A DNA stretch of 64,000 nt from Bradyrhizobium sp. WSM471 (GCF_000244915.1 NZ_CM001442.1:124001-188000), one strand, 5' to 3'; counted from the stretch's first letter, positions 29,769 to 39,976 are shown. The notes: generated by a model not told the origin, from the letters alone. Numbers and translations are program-made.

Positions 29769-31102
29769 GAAAACTCAGCCCCAAGCGAACGCATCATCGG
29801 GATGAAATCCGGAAAACTGGTGGCGATGAAGGCGGTGTCATCGACGGTCACCGGCTGGTCGGAAGCGCAGCCCATCACCAGCGCGGACATCGCGATGCGA
29901 TGGTCCATGTGGGTGGCCACAACGCCGCCGCCGGGCACGTGGCCGCGGCCCTCGACGATCAAATCGTCGCCGGAGACCTCGACCTTCACGCCGTTGACGC
30001 GGAGCATGGCGGCAGTGGCTTCGAGACGGTCGGATTCCTTGACGCGCAGCTCCTGGAGGCCGCGCATGATGGTCGTACCCTCGGCGAAGGCGGCCGCCAC
30101 CGCCAGCACCAGATATTCGTCGATCATCGACGGTGCGCGCTCCGGCGGCACCTCGACACCGCGCAGTTTCGAGGCGCGTACGCGCAGCTTCGCCATCGGC
30201 TCGCCGGCGTCGCCGCGAACTTCACTTTCCTCGATCGAGGCACCCATTTCGCGCAGCGTGGTGAAAAGACCCGTCCGCAGCGGATTGGTCATGACATCGG
30301 ACAGGACGATTTCGGATCCTTCGACGATCAGCGCAGCAACGATGGGGAACGCCGCCGACGAGGGATCGGCGGGCACGACCACATTGGCACCATGCAGCTC
30401 AGGCTGCCCCACGAGCGTGATACGGCGGCCGTGCTGACCTTCCCGTACCGAGGTGATCTCGGCGCCGAAATGCTTGAGCATCAGCTCGGTGTGGTCGCGA
30501 CTGGCCTCGGTCTCGATGACGGTCGTGGCGCCCGGCGCGGCCAAACCCGCGAGCAGCACGGCGGATTTGATCTGGGCCGAGGCGACCGGGGTCTTGTAGG
30601 TGATCGGCAGCGGATCGCGCGCACCCTGGACGGTCAGCGGCAGACGGCCGCCCTCGCCACCGGAGACCACCTTCGCACCCATCTTTTCGAGAGGGTCCAG
30701 GATCCGGCGCATGGGCCGGCTCCGCAGCGAGGCATCGCCGTCGAAAATCGCAGAGATCGGGCAGCCCGCGACGGCGCCCATGACGAGCCGGCAGCCGGTG
30801 CCGGAGTTGCCGAAATCCAGCGGCGCTTTGGGCTCCGCGAAGCCCGCGACCCCCACGCCGTTCACCTTCCAGGCGAAATCTCCGGTGCGCTCGACCCTGG
30901 CGCCGAGCGCCTGCATGGATTTGGCGGTGTTAAGAACGTCCTCGCCCTCGAGGAGGCCCGAAATCCGCGTCTCTCCGACCGCGAGCGCGCCGAGGATGAG
31001 GGCACGGTGGGAGATCGACTTGTCTCCGGGCACCCGTACTTTCCCGGTCAGGGGACCGCTGGCGCGCGATTGGAGCGGCGTCGGCTTGTCGGAATCGGTC
31101 AA
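29765..31102 (-). CDS. aroA: 3-Phosphoshikimate 1-carboxyvinyltransferase (EPSP synthase, class II)
   Basis: Sixth step of the shikimate pathway and the target of glyphosate. About 445 residues. [15 protein letters not shown] and [16 protein letters not shown] are family signatures, and the sequence follows the Agrobacterium CP4 class II pattern ([42 protein letters not shown]). At the position where CP4 has the tolerance-linked Ala100 (GNAATG), this protein reads GNSGTG with glycine. The start is uncertain: TTG 31102 ([11 protein letters not shown]) fits homologues; ATG 31162 has GGGGAGA just upstream. Its stop overlaps cmk. Confidence 0.93.
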   Translation of the reverse strand: MTDSDKPTPLQSRASGPLTGKVRVPGDKSISHRALILGALAVGETRISGLLEGEDVLNTAKSMQALGARVERTGDFAWKVNGVGVAGFAEPKAPLDFGNSGTGCRLVMGAVAGCPISAIFDGDASLRSRPMRRILDPLEKMGAKVVSGGEGGRLPLTVQGARDPLPITYKTPVASAQIKSAVLLAGLAAPGATTVIETEASRDHTELMLKHFGAEITSVREGQHGRRITLVGQPELHGANVVVPADPSSAAFPIVAALIVEGSEIVLSDVMTNPLRTGLFTTLREMGASIEESEVRGDAGEPMAKLRVRASKLRGVEVPPERAPSMIDEYLVLAVAAAFAEGTTIMRGLQELRVKESDRLEATAAMLRVNGVKVEVSGDDLIVEGRGHVPGGGVVATHMDHRIAMSALVMGCASDQPVTVDDTAFIATSFPDFIPMMRSLGAEFS

Positions 31103-31274
31103 GTTTGTGTCCTTGGATAGGCCCGAAACGTCCCTGTGGGACTCGCGGGGCAGGTACCACATGGTCTCCCCGCCGTCACGGGCATGTCGTTCTCCCGCAA
31201 TGCGCTATTGACAGCGGGCCGCCAACTAGCCAAGTGAAGCACCGCTTTTCAGACATTTCCAGGATTCCTCTGCC

Positions 31275-31685
31275 GTGGCCAAGTCCGAACTCGGAACTAA
31301 ACGTATTTGCCCGACCACGGGCAAAAAGTTCTATGACCTCAACAAGAATCCGGTGATCTCGCCTTATACCGGTGAAGTCGTGCCGATCGCGCCCATCGCG
31401 CCGGCTCGCGCGCCCCGTGGCGCCGAAGCCCGTCATGCAGCCGCTGCCGCCGACGCCACGCCGGAGCCGGCGGAGGTCGAGGAGGTCTCGCTCGAGGAGG
31501 CCGATGCCGAGGAGAACACCGGTAAGGTCAAGGCCGTCGTGCCCGAATCCGAGGACGACATCGAAGTCGATGAGACCATCGAGGACGATGACGACGACGA
31601 TTCGACCTTTATCGCCGACGACGAAGAAGGCGATGAGGACGTGACCGACATCATTGGTGATGTCGGCGGTGACGAAGAGACTTGA
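31275..31685 (+). CDS. TIGR02300 family (FYDLN acid) protein
   Basis: Acidic protein of 136 residues with a conserved N-terminus KRICPTTGKKFYDLNKNPVISPYTGE and a low-complexity, Asp/Glu-rich C-terminal half. The family is named after the FYDLN motif and the acidic tail; its function is not established. A CPxxG-like element might be a relic of a zinc ribbon. It starts with GTG at 31275 and is divergent from aroA. tRNA-Ala follows 66 bases downstream. Confidence 0.85.
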   Translation: MAKSELGTKRICPTTGKKFYDLNKNPVISPYTGEVVPIAPIAPARAPRGAEARHAAAAADATPEPAEVEEVSLEEADAEENTGKVKAVVPESEDDIEVDETIEDDDDDDSTFIADDEEGDEDVTDIIGDVGGDEET

Positions 31686-31751
31686 GATAATTCCAGAACT
31701 GTGGTTCTGGGTCTTTCCCGACGCGTCGCCCAAGGCGCGTCGGACGGTTAA

Positions 31752-31822
<71 letters not shown>

Positions 31823-31827
<5 letters not shown>

Positions 31828-31919
31828 CGCTTCGCCCTTCGGGCTCCGCGTGGCGCAGCCGCGCACAGCCCGAAGGGCGAAGCGTGGTGTCCGGCGAAGC
31901 CCGAAGGGCGAAGACGGAC
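31823..31919. repeat. 23-bp perfect palindrome starting in the tRNA 3' end, with a third copy
   Basis: Positions 31823-31845 and 31867-31889 are perfect 23 bp reverse complements with a 21-base loop; the left arm begins with the CACCA end of tRNA-Ala. The core AGCCCGAAGGGCGAAG of the right arm (31867-31882) is repeated at 31898-31913, itself enclosed by GTCCG (31889-31893) and CGGAC (31915-31919). It leads into a GIY-YIG mini-gene. It may act as a terminator for the tRNA, but the additional copy suggests a mobile or repeat element. Confidence 0.85.
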
Positions 31920-31962
31920 TGGTGAGACTCCCACGCAGCGGCTGCCCAGGCGATAATCGTCA

Positions 31963-32205
31963 ATGTGGTACGTCTACATCCTCCGCAGCATCGAATTTCC
32001 CGAGCAGGAATACGTTGGGGCTACGGAAGATCTGAAGCGCCGGATTCCAGAGCACAATGCTGGCAAATCCACCCACACCGCCAAGTTCAAGCCTTGGAAG
32101 CTGATCTGGTACTGCGCCTTCCCCGACAAGTACAAGGCGCTCGCTTTTGAAGCGTACCTGAAGTCCCACTCCGGCCGAGCCTTCACAAAGAAGCGGCTGT
32201 CCTAA
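31963..32205 (+). CDS. GIY-YIG mini-endonuclease
   Basis: 80-residue stand-alone GIY-YIG domain of the short UPF0213/UvrC-N type. Readable elements: WYVYILRS for the GIY strand, YVGATEDLKRRIPEHNAGK for YIG plus the catalytic arginine, and a C-terminal AFEAYLKSHSGRAF with the metal-binding glutamate, then KKRL. Such proteins are predicted DNA nucleases with few known roles. No companion gene is present; it stands directly after the palindrome tied to tRNA-Ala. It appears intact and in frame from ATG to TAA. Confidence 0.88.
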   Translation: MWYVYILRSIEFPEQEYVGATEDLKRRIPEHNAGKSTHTAKFKPWKLIWYCAFPDKYKALAFEAYLKSHSGRAFTKKRLS

Positions 32206-32215
32206 GCACGCCCCC

Positions 32216-32677
32216 CTACTCCCCGATCACCGCATTCAGCCGATCGCGCAACGCCACAATCTCATCCTTCATCGCGACCAGTTCCGAGACCGAGCAGTCC
32301 GAGGCCGCCAGGATCGATTGCGGCACGGCGCGCGCCTTGTCCTTCAAGGCGTGGCCCTGCGGGGTCAATGCGATCAGCACCTGACGTTCGTCCTCGCTCG
32401 AGCGCGTGCGCCTGACGAGGTGGGCCGCCTCGAGCCGCTTGAGCAGCGGCGTCAGCGTGCCCGAATCCAGGAACAGCTTTTCGCCGATGTCCTTGACCGG
32501 CACGTCGTCGCGCTCCCACAGCACCAGCATCACCAGGTATTGCGGATAGGTCAGGCCGAGCCGGTCCAGCAGCGGCTTGTAGACGCGGTTGAAGGCATGC
32601 GCGGCCGAATAGATCGCGAAGCAGATCTGGTTGTCGAGGCGCAGCGGCGCGTCCGCTGCCGAATGTTTCCGGGGCAT
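32216..32677 (-). CDS. ohrR: Organic-hydroperoxide-responsive MarR-family repressor OhrR
   Basis: Winged-helix repressor of 153 residues controlling the divergent ohr gene. The reactive cysteine of OhrR is at Cys19 in [24 protein letters not shown], and a second cysteine, Cys128 ([10 protein letters not shown]), matches the two-cysteine Xanthomonas type that forms an intersubunit disulfide on oxidation. Helix-turn-helix [19 protein letters not shown] and wing [17 protein letters not shown] are clear. ATG at 32677 is preferred; an ATG at about 32704 in frame is possible. Two AATTG-N4-CAATY sites lie between it and ohr. Confidence 0.93.
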   Translation of the reverse strand: MPRKHSAADAPLRLDNQICFAIYSAAHAFNRVYKPLLDRLGLTYPQYLVMLVLWERDDVPVKDIGEKLFLDSGTLTPLLKRLEAAHLVRRTRSSEDERQVLIALTPQGHALKDKARAVPQSILAASDCSVSELVAMKDEIVALRDRLNAVIGE

Positions 32678-32722
32678 GGAGAATCTCACAGGACTTGCTT
32701 CCATTCTGGGGCCGGCCGTCGC

Positions 32723-32750
32723 CACATTCAATTGCGAACAATTAAATGTG
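32723..32750. promoter_or_regulatory. OhrR operator candidate 1
   Basis: Twelve-base arms CACATTCAATTG and CAATTAAATGTG (11 of 12 complementary) around CGAA. The AATTG-N4-CAATT core is like known OhrR sites. It sits 46 bases upstream of the ohrR ATG. Confidence 0.7.
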
Positions 32751-32766
32751 AGGCGCCATAATTTCA

Positions 32767-32778
32767 ATTGCGCGCAAT
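32767..32778. promoter_or_regulatory. OhrR operator candidate 2
   Basis: Palindrome ATTGCGCGCAAT, sharing the AATTG-N4-CAAT core of the first site. The two centres are 36 bases apart, so paired binding on similar DNA faces is plausible. It lies 53 bases before the ohr start. Confidence 0.65.
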
Positions 32779-32831
32779 CTAATTGCTTGCGATAAGGATC
32801 GCACCCCACCCGAAAACACAGGGAGACGAAA

Positions 32832-33257
32832 ATGTCAGTGAACGTCCTCTACAAGACCAGCGCAAAGGCCACCGGCGGCCGCGACGGCCATGCTGCGACC
32901 CTCGATGGCGCGCTCGACGTCAAGCTCACCACGCCGAAGGAACTCGGCGGCGGAGGTGGCGCCGGCAACAATCCCGAGCAGCTGTTTGCGGCGGGCTATG
33001 CCGCCTGCTTCATCGGCGCGATGAAGTTCGTGTCCTCGCAGGGCGGCCCCAAGATTCCGGCCGACGCCTCCGTGACCTCGACCGTCGGCATTGGCCCGCG
33101 CGCGGCCGGCGGCTTCGGTCTCGACATCGACCTTGCCGTCTCGCTGCCGGGCCTCGCCCGCGCGGAAGCCGAGGCGCTGGTCGAGAAGGCGCACCAGGTG
33201 TGCCCGTATTCCAACGCGACGCGCGGCAATGTCGACGTTCGCCTGACGGTCGTCTGA
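32832..33257 (+). CDS. ohr: Organic hydroperoxide resistance protein
   Basis: Thiol peroxidase that reduces organic and fatty-acid hydroperoxides, cytoplasmic homodimer, 141 residues. Catalytic Cys59 is in [14 protein letters not shown] and resolving Cys124 in [13 protein letters not shown]. The start [15 protein letters not shown] is typical. A GGGAGACGAAA segment precedes the ATG. Divergent from ohrR and expected to be derepressed by organic peroxides. Confidence 0.96.
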   Translation: MSVNVLYKTSAKATGGRDGHAATLDGALDVKLTTPKELGGGGGAGNNPEQLFAAGYAACFIGAMKFVSSQGGPKIPADASVTSTVGIGPRAAGGFGLDIDLAVSLPGLARAEAEALVEKAHQVCPYSNATRGNVDVRLTVV

Positions 33258-33272
33258 TCGGTTACGTGAAGC

Positions 33273-33308
33273 GGCTGGCCCGGGATCCCCCTCGGGCCGG
33301 CCGTTTCC
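33273..33308 (+). terminator. Probable terminator of ohr
   Basis: Stem GGCTGGCCCG/CGGGCCGGCC (one wobble) with a ten-base loop, followed by GTTTCCCTTG. The T run is weak. Confidence 0.6.
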
Positions 33309-33432
33309 CTTGATTTGCCATCCCGCGGGATGCGGCGAGAGGCCTGCATGACGCCCTACGCGGGAAGCCATTGCCGGCTCGGACGAACCTCGTTAGGCCT
33401 GTGATCAATGTCGACACAGGGGAAGCGAAGGC

Positions 33433-34650
33433 ATGACTGAAGCCGCCGGTTCTGGAGCTGCCACGGGCGCAATGAGCGGCCTGCGCGTCATCGATCTCAC
33501 GCGCGTGCTCGGCGGTCCCTATTGCACCCAGATTCTCGCTGACCACGGCGCCGACGTGATCAAGGTCGAGCCGCCCGCAGGCGACGAGGTGCGCGACTGG
33601 GGCCCTCCCTTCCACGAGGAGGACGCGGCCTATTTCATCGGCATCAACCGCAACAAGCGCTCGATCGGCCTCGACCTCGCCTCCGAGGGCGGCCGGACCG
33701 TGCTGCTCAAGATGCTGGAGAGCGCCGACGTCCTGATCGAGAACTTCAAGCCGGGCACGTTGGAGAAATGGGGCATCGGCAACGAGGTGTTGCGCGAGAA
33801 ATTCCCGCGCCTCGTCCATTGCCGGATCTGCGGCTTCGGCGCCGACGGCCCGCGTGGCGGCAATCCCGGCTATGACGCCATCATCCAGGCCATGACCGGC
33901 ATGATCGCGGCGACCGGCTCGCCCGAGAGCGGACCGATGCGGATCGGCGTGCCGCTGGTCGACATCGGCACCGGCCTCTATGCGGCGATCGGCATCCTGA
34001 TGGCGCTGTCGGAGCGTCAGCGCTCGGGCCAGGGCCAGTTCCTGGAGACCACGCTGTACGAGACCGGTCTCGCCATCATGCATCCGCACACCGCGAATTA
34101 TTTCATGCACGGCAAGCCGCCGGCGCTCACCGGCAACGAGCATCCCAACCTCGTGCCCTATGCGATCTTCCCGACCAAGACCGACAACATCTTCATCGGC
34201 GTCGGCAATGACGGCACCTTCCGCAAGCTCGCCAAGGAGATCGGCAAGCCCGAGCTCGGCACCGATCCGCGTTTTGCGCGCAACAAGGACCGCATCGCCA
34301 ATCGCGAAGCGCTGCGGGCCGAGCTCGCCACCGTGTTCAGCCAGCACGAGGCCGAGCCGCTGTGCAATCGCCTGCTTGCCGCCGGCCTGCCCGCAGGCCC
34401 CGTGCAGAAGATCGACCAGGCGTTGACCAACCCGCACACGATCGCCCGCGGCGATATTATCGAGAAGGACTGGTACAAGGGCGTGGCGTCGCCGATCCGG
34501 CTCGACCGCAGCAAGCCGAGCCTGCGTCGCCTGCCGCCGAAATTCAGCGAGCACGCGGCCGAGGTGCTCGGCGAATTCGGCTACACCAGGTCCGAGATTG
34601 ACGCGATGGTGGAGCAGGGCACGGTCTGCGGACCCCAGCGCAAGCGCTGA
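33433..34650 (+). CDS. CaiB/BaiF (family III) CoA transferase
   Basis: CoA transferase of 405 residues; family III enzymes swap CoA between carboxylic acids through an aspartyl-CoA anhydride. N-terminal LRVIDLTRVLGGPYCTQILADHGADVIKVEPPAGDEVR is the family fingerprint. The catalytic aspartate is expected in GVPLVDIGTGLYAAIGIL. The C-terminal region includes LPAGPVQKIDQAL. The substrate is unknown; formyl-, succinyl- or other acyl-CoA donors are all possible. It stands alone between ohr and the ugp operon, with no oxalyl-CoA decarboxylase nearby. Confidence 0.88.
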   Translation: MTEAAGSGAATGAMSGLRVIDLTRVLGGPYCTQILADHGADVIKVEPPAGDEVRDWGPPFHEEDAAYFIGINRNKRSIGLDLASEGGRTVLLKMLESADVLIENFKPGTLEKWGIGNEVLREKFPRLVHCRICGFGADGPRGGNPGYDAIIQAMTGMIAATGSPESGPMRIGVPLVDIGTGLYAAIGILMALSERQRSGQGQFLETTLYETGLAIMHPHTANYFMHGKPPALTGNEHPNLVPYAIFPTKTDNIFIGVGNDGTFRKLAKEIGKPELGTDPRFARNKDRIANREALRAELATVFSQHEAEPLCNRLLAAGLPAGPVQKIDQALTNPHTIARGDIIEKDWYKGVASPIRLDRSKPSLRRLPPKFSEHAAEVLGEFGYTRSEIDAMVEQGTVCGPQRKR

Positions 34651-34683
34651 GATAAGACGAAGATCGAGCCTCACCGTAGGTGC

Positions 34684-34803
34684 GCTCCCTCGCCCGCTTG
34701 CGGGAGAGGGTTGGGGAGAGGGTGTCTCCGCAACGGGACAATCCCCAAGCGGAGAGAGCCCTCACCCGCGCCTTCGGCGCGACCTCTCCCGCAAGCGGGA
34801 GCG
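34684..34803. repeat. Dispersed palindromic repeat, family A (copy 2)
   Basis: 120 bp, inverted relative to copy 1 (4645-4766), with GCTCCCTCGCCCGC, a central CAACGGGACAATCCCC and CCCGCGCCTTCGGCGCG hairpin. The rest of the 34651-35066 gap holds no convincing gene; a frame running into ugpB from 34680 only reads through the repeat. Bases 34805-35050 contain the ugpB promoter region, in which I identify no named site. Confidence 0.82.
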
Positions 34804-35066
34804 GTTTTCGAGCCCGCAGCGGCATCGGCGATCTTCCACTGCCATTCCGCGATGACGTCCAATGCCGCACTGCGGCGCGGACGCTCCGTGCAGCGCGAAC
34901 GGAGGGCGCTGCGCGCGCGGCATTCGCCTATTTGACGGCTTCCCTTTTGCCGCGCTTGCCGCTTTCGTTTCGGCCGCTTACACAGTCATGTGAACGTCAT
35001 ATGGCGCTGCTAGCGCAAGCGATCATTTTTGACGGCCCAAGAGAACGGCCAAGGGAGGTTTACTTG

Positions 35067-36383
35067 ATGGCTCTTAGACACTTTGGAGCGGCTGCCGCTG
35101 TTGCACTCACGGTTGGCCTATCGGCCTCACCGGTCTTGGCCGCGACCGAAATCCAGTGGTGGCACGCGATGACCGGCGCCAACAACGACGTCATCGTCAA
35201 GCTCGCCACCGACTTCAACGCGTCGCAGAGCGACTACAAGGTGATCCCGACCTACAAGGGCAACTATCCCGATACGATGAACGCCGGCATCGCGGCGTTC
35301 CGCGCCGGCAACGCCCCGCACATCATGCAGGTGTTCGAAGTCGGCACCGCGACCATGATGGCCGCGACCGGCGCCGTGAAGCCCGTCTACAAGCTGATGG
35401 CCGACGCCGGCGAGAAGTTCGATCCCAAGATCTACCTGCCCGCCATCACCGGCTACTATTCGACGTCGAAGGGCGAGATGCTCTCATTCCCCTTCAACTC
35501 GTCCTCGACCGTGATGTGGGTCAACCTCGACGAGCTCAAGAAGGCGAACGTCGAGATTCCGAAGACCTGGCCCGAAACGTTCGAGGCCGCCAAGAAGCTG
35601 AAGGCTGCCGGTCATGACACCTGCGGCTTCTCCGGCTCCTGGGTCACCTGGGTCAATCTCGAGCAGCTCTCCGCCTGGCACAACGTTCCGCTCGCCAGCA
35701 AGGCCAACGGCCTCGACGGATTCGACACCGTGCTCGAATTCAACGGACCGCTTCAGGTCAAGCATCTCGAAACCCTGGTCGAGCTGCAGAAGACCAAGAC
35801 CTATGACTATGCAGGCCGCACCAACACCGGCGAGGGTCGCTTCACCTCCGGCGAATGCCCGATCTACCTGACCTCGTCGGCGTTCTTCGGCAACGTCAAG
35901 GCGCAGGCCAAGTTCAACTTCACCGCCGTGCCGATGCCCTATTATCCCGACGTCAAGGGCGCACCGCAGAACTCGATCATCGGCGGCGCTTCGCTCTGGG
36001 TCATGGGCGGCAAATCGGCCGAGGAATACAAGGGCGTCGCGAAATTCCTGACCTTCCTCTCGGACACCGATCGTCAGGTCTATATCCACAAGGCCTCGGG
36101 CTATCTGCCGATCACCAAGGCTGCTTATGAGAAGGCCAAGGCCGAGGGCTTCTACAAGGATCAGCCCTATCTCGAGACCCCGCTGCTGGAGCTGACCAAC
36201 AAGGAGCCGACCGAGAATTCGCGCGGTCTGCGCCTCGGCAACATGGTTCAGTTGCGTGACGTCTGGTCGGAAGAGATCGAGCAGGCGCTGGCCGGCAAGA
36301 AGACCGCCAAGCAGGCGCTGGATTCCGCCGTCGAGCGCGGCAACACGATGCTGCGGCAGTTCGAAAAGACCGCCGTCAAGTGA
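35067..36383 (+). CDS. ugpB: sn-Glycerol-3-phosphate ABC transporter substrate-binding protein
   Basis: Periplasmic binding protein of 438 residues for glycerol-3-phosphate. A Sec signal peptide (MALRHFGAAAAVALTVGLSA to SPVLAA) is followed by TEIQWWHAMTGANNDVIVKLATDFN, the UgpB start pattern; SSTVMWVNLDELKKA and GGASLWVMGGKSAEEYKGVAKFL are family segments. The ATG at 35067 has GGAGG eleven bases upstream. First gene of ugpBAEC, normally induced under phosphate limitation; no Pho box could be confirmed by eye. Confidence 0.94.
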   Translation: MALRHFGAAAAVALTVGLSASPVLAATEIQWWHAMTGANNDVIVKLATDFNASQSDYKVIPTYKGNYPDTMNAGIAAFRAGNAPHIMQVFEVGTATMMAATGAVKPVYKLMADAGEKFDPKIYLPAITGYYSTSKGEMLSFPFNSSSTVMWVNLDELKKANVEIPKTWPETFEAAKKLKAAGHDTCGFSGSWVTWVNLEQLSAWHNVPLASKANGLDGFDTVLEFNGPLQVKHLETLVELQKTKTYDYAGRTNTGEGRFTSGECPIYLTSSAFFGNVKAQAKFNFTAVPMPYYPDVKGAPQNSIIGGASLWVMGGKSAEEYKGVAKFLTFLSDTDRQVYIHKASGYLPITKAAYEKAKAEGFYKDQPYLETPLLELTNKEPTENSRGLRLGNMVQLRDVWSEEIEQALAGKKTAKQALDSAVERGNTMLRQFEKTAVK

Positions 36384-36430
36384 GGCAATGAGCGGCAGGC
36401 CGCGACCCGGCCTGCCGCCCTGCTGGCATC

Positions 36431-37312
36431 ATGCAAAAGCAAGCCATTTTCCAGTCAAGGCTGTTACCGTACGCGCTGGTTGCGCCGCAGCTCGCGATCG
36501 TCCTGATTTTCTTCTATTGGCCGGCCCTGCAGGCGGTGATCCAGTCCTTCCTGCTCCAGGACGCCTTCGGTCTGTCGACCACCTTTGTCTGGTTCGAGAA
36601 TTACATCGAGCTGTTCAAGGACGCGGCCTATTTCGAGGCGATCGTCCGGACCTTCTTGTTCTCGTTCGCCATCGCCGTCTCGTCGCTATCCTTCGCGCTG
36701 CTGCTCGCCGTGATGGCGGACAAGCCGCTGCGTGGCTCGATGCTCTACCGCACGCTCCTGATCTGGCCCTATGCGGTGGCGCCACCCGTGGTCGGCGTGC
36801 TCTGGATCTTCATGCTGCATCCCTCGCTCGGGGTGCTCTCGCGCTATCTGCGCAACATGGGCATCGACTGGAATCCGCTGCTCGACGGCGACCAGGCCGC
36901 GGCGCTGATCATCCTCGCCGCCGCGTGGAAGCAGATCTCCTATAATTTCCTGTTCTTCCTCGCCGGCCTGCAGGCGATCCCGAAGAGCGTGTTCGAGGCC
37001 GCCGCAATCGACGGTGCCCGTCCGATGCGGCGGTTCTGGACCGTGACCTTCCCGCTGCTGTCGCCGACCATCTTCTTCCTGCTGGTGGTCAACATCGTCT
37101 ATGCCTTCTTCGACACGTTCGGCATCATCGACACCATGACCCGCGGCGGTCCCGGAACGTCGACGGTCACGCTGGTCTACAAGGTCTATTCCGACGGCCT
37201 GCTCGGCGGCAATCTCGGCAGCTCGGCGGCGCAGTCGGTGATCCTGATGGTCATGGTGATCGTGCTCACCGGAATCCAGTTCCGGTTCGTCGAACGCAAG
37301 GTGACCTACTGA
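36431..37312 (+). CDS. ugpA: Glycerol-3-phosphate ABC transporter permease UgpA
   Basis: Inner-membrane permease of 293 residues with about six transmembrane helices. It starts [20 protein letters not shown], close to E. coli UgpA, and has the EAA loop [25 protein letters not shown] that contacts the ATPase. The last base of its TGA is the first base of the ugpE ATG. Confidence 0.94.
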   Translation: MQKQAIFQSRLLPYALVAPQLAIVLIFFYWPALQAVIQSFLLQDAFGLSTTFVWFENYIELFKDAAYFEAIVRTFLFSFAIAVSSLSFALLLAVMADKPLRGSMLYRTLLIWPYAVAPPVVGVLWIFMLHPSLGVLSRYLRNMGIDWNPLLDGDQAAALIILAAAWKQISYNFLFFLAGLQAIPKSVFEAAAIDGARPMRRFWTVTFPLLSPTIFFLLVVNIVYAFFDTFGIIDTMTRGGPGTSTVTLVYKVYSDGLLGGNLGSSAAQSVILMVMVIVLTGIQFRFVERKVTY

Positions 37313-38160
37313 TGGTCGAGGAAGAGGGCTTCCGGCGCTACGTCGCCCACATCATCCTCTGGATCGGGATCGCGGTCGTCGCCTTCCCGGTCTACATCGC
37401 GTTCGTCGCCTCGACCCAGGACAACGCGCTGATCGCCAACGGGCAGATGTCGCTGCTGCCGGGCGGTCATTTCTTCGAGGTCTACTACCAGACCATTTTC
37501 GTCGGCACGAGCGGCTCGACCCGCGAGCCTGTCGGCAACATGATGCTGAACTCGCTGGTGATGGCCCTGCTGATCGCGGTCGGCAAGATCGCGATCTCGA
37601 TCATCTCGGCCTATGCGATCGTCTATTTCCGCTTTCCGTTCCGGATGCCGATCTTCTGGATCATCTTCATCACGCTGATGCTGCCGGTCGAGGTGCGCAT
37701 CTATCCGACCTACAAGATCGTCGCCGATCTGCACATGCTGGACAGCTATGCGGGGCTGTCGCTGCCACTGATCGCCTCGGCCACCGCGACGCTGCTGTTC
37801 CGCCAGTTCTTCATGACGGTGCCGGACGAGCTGCTGGAGGCCTCGCGCATCGACGGCGCCGGACCCTTGCGCTTCTTCTGGGATACGCTGCTGCCGCTGT
37901 CGCGCACCAACATGGCGGCGCTGTTCGTGATCCTCTTCATCCTCGGCTGGAATCAATATCTCTGGCCGCTGCTGATCACCACCCGCGACGACATGCAGAC
38001 TATCCAGGTCGGCATCCGCAAGATGATCACCACCACCGACGCGCTGACCGAATGGCCGATCGTGATGGCCACCGCCGTGCTGGCGATGCTGCCGCCGGTG
38101 TTCGTCGTCGTCGTGATGCAGAAATTGTTCGTGCGCGGACTCGTGGAGACGGAAAAGTAG
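37312..38160 (+). CDS. ugpE: Glycerol-3-phosphate ABC transporter permease UgpE
   Basis: Second permease, 282 residues, about six membrane helices. The EAA loop is [27 protein letters not shown], and [22 protein letters not shown] precedes it. One-base overlap with ugpA implies translational coupling. C-terminal [15 protein letters not shown] is typical of UgpE. Confidence 0.94.
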   Translation: MVEEEGFRRYVAHIILWIGIAVVAFPVYIAFVASTQDNALIANGQMSLLPGGHFFEVYYQTIFVGTSGSTREPVGNMMLNSLVMALLIAVGKIAISIISAYAIVYFRFPFRMPIFWIIFITLMLPVEVRIYPTYKIVADLHMLDSYAGLSLPLIASATATLLFRQFFMTVPDELLEASRIDGAGPLRFFWDTLLPLSRTNMAALFVILFILGWNQYLWPLLITTRDDMQTIQVGIRKMITTTDALTEWPIVMATAVLAMLPPVFVVVVMQKLFVRGLVETEK

Positions 38161-38165
38161 ATCCC

Positions 38166-39254
<1,089 letters not shown>

Positions 39255-39286
39255 CCGGGTTCCGCGAGGCCGTCGATTAAAAAACG

Positions 39287-39327
39287 CGAAAACAACCCCA
39301 TGCACAGTAGAAGGGGGTTTGTTTTCG
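39287..39327. repeat. Hairpin element after ugpC, likely dispersed repeat
   Basis: CGAAAACAACCCC (39287-39299) pairs with GGGGTTTGTTTTCG near 39314-39327, with one bulge, around ATGCACAGTAG. It could terminate ugpBAEC. I recall the AACAACCCCATGCACAGTAG core as common in Bradyrhizobium genomes, so it is listed as a repeat. The following 39330-39450 stretch shows no gene. Confidence 0.6.
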
Positions 39328-39454
39328 TTGAGAAAAATCGCGCCGCAAATTCGTCGTGCCGGGCTTGCCGCAGGCGTTTCGCGCCATGACGACAAGTCAG
39401 CTTTCGTGCATGGCAGAGTGGGTGAGCTGCCAATCCACAGCCCCCGGCTACGTC

Positions 39455-39484
39455 CTTGAACCTACACGCGGATATGCCCATATT
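39455..39484 (+). promoter_or_regulatory. Sigma-32 (RpoH) promoter of hsp20
   Basis: CTTGAAC (39455-39461), 14 bases, then GCCCATAT (39476-39483). This matches the RpoH consensus CTTGAAA-N14-CCCCATNT at 13 of 14 defined positions. Transcription would start near 39490, leaving a leader of about 60 bases. Confidence 0.8.
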
Positions 39485-39495
39485 GCTGATCAAGG

Positions 39496-39543
39496 GGTGC
39501 CTGTACGGGCCCTGATGCACCAAAGTCGCTTCGAGAGGACTTT
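39496..39543 (+). promoter_or_regulatory. ROSE-like RNA thermometer candidate
   Basis: Two consecutive hairpins in the hsp20 leader: GGTGC/GCACC (39496-39521) and AAAGTC/GACTTT (39522-39543). The second encloses the ribosome-binding site AGAGGA (39534-39539) opposite TCGCT, which fits the UYGCU anti-Shine-Dalgarno element of ROSE thermometers known from Bradyrhizobium small heat-shock genes. Heat would melt it and allow translation; this is inference. Confidence 0.65.
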
Positions 39544-39550
39544 GTAAACT

Positions 39551-39976
39551 ATGTCTCGTGTTCCCACGCTTTCCAGTCCGTTTCTTCTGGGCTTCGACGA
39601 GATCGAGCGCGTGCTCGATCGGGTCGTCAAAGGTGCTGACGGTTACCCTCCCTACAATATCGAGAGGTGCGACCGGTCGGAGGGCCAGCCCGAGCGGTTG
39701 CGAATCACGCTGGCGGTCGCCGGATTCACCCGCGACCAACTCGATGTAACCATTGAGGAAAACCAGCTCGTCATTCGCGGACGGCAGCAGGACGACAAGA
39801 CCCGGCAATATATCCATCGCGGCATCGCCGCGCGCCACTTCCAGCGCACTTTCGTGCTGGCGGAGGGGATGCTGGTGCTGGGTGCGGATCTGAAGAACGG
39901 ATTGCTGGCGATCGATCTTGCCCGGCCGGAACCGGAGAGGATCGTTAAGACAATCGCTATCAATGAGCACGAATAA
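39551..39976 (+). CDS. Small heat-shock protein, Hsp20 family
   Basis: Alpha-crystallin-type holdase chaperone of 141 residues. The core RLRITLAVAGFTRDQLDVTIEENQLVIRGRQQ is the A-crystallin fold, and RHFQRTFVLAEGMLVLGADLKNGLLAIDL its second half; the N-terminus LSSPFLLGFDEIERVLDRV matches IbpA-like class A proteins. Preceded by a sigma-32 promoter and a ROSE-like leader, and followed by a DUF1150 gene, a constant partner in Rhizobiales. Confidence 0.94.
   Translation: MSRVPTLSSPFLLGFDEIERVLDRVVKGADGYPPYNIERCDRSEGQPERLRITLAVAGFTRDQLDVTIEENQLVIRGRQQDDKTRQYIHRGIAARHFQRTFVLAEGMLVLGADLKNGLLAIDLARPEPERIVKTIAINEHE

Noticed and set aside
34680..35066. N-terminal extension of UgpB
   Set aside because: It only reads through a family A repeat; the signal peptide begins at 35067 behind a GGAGG box.
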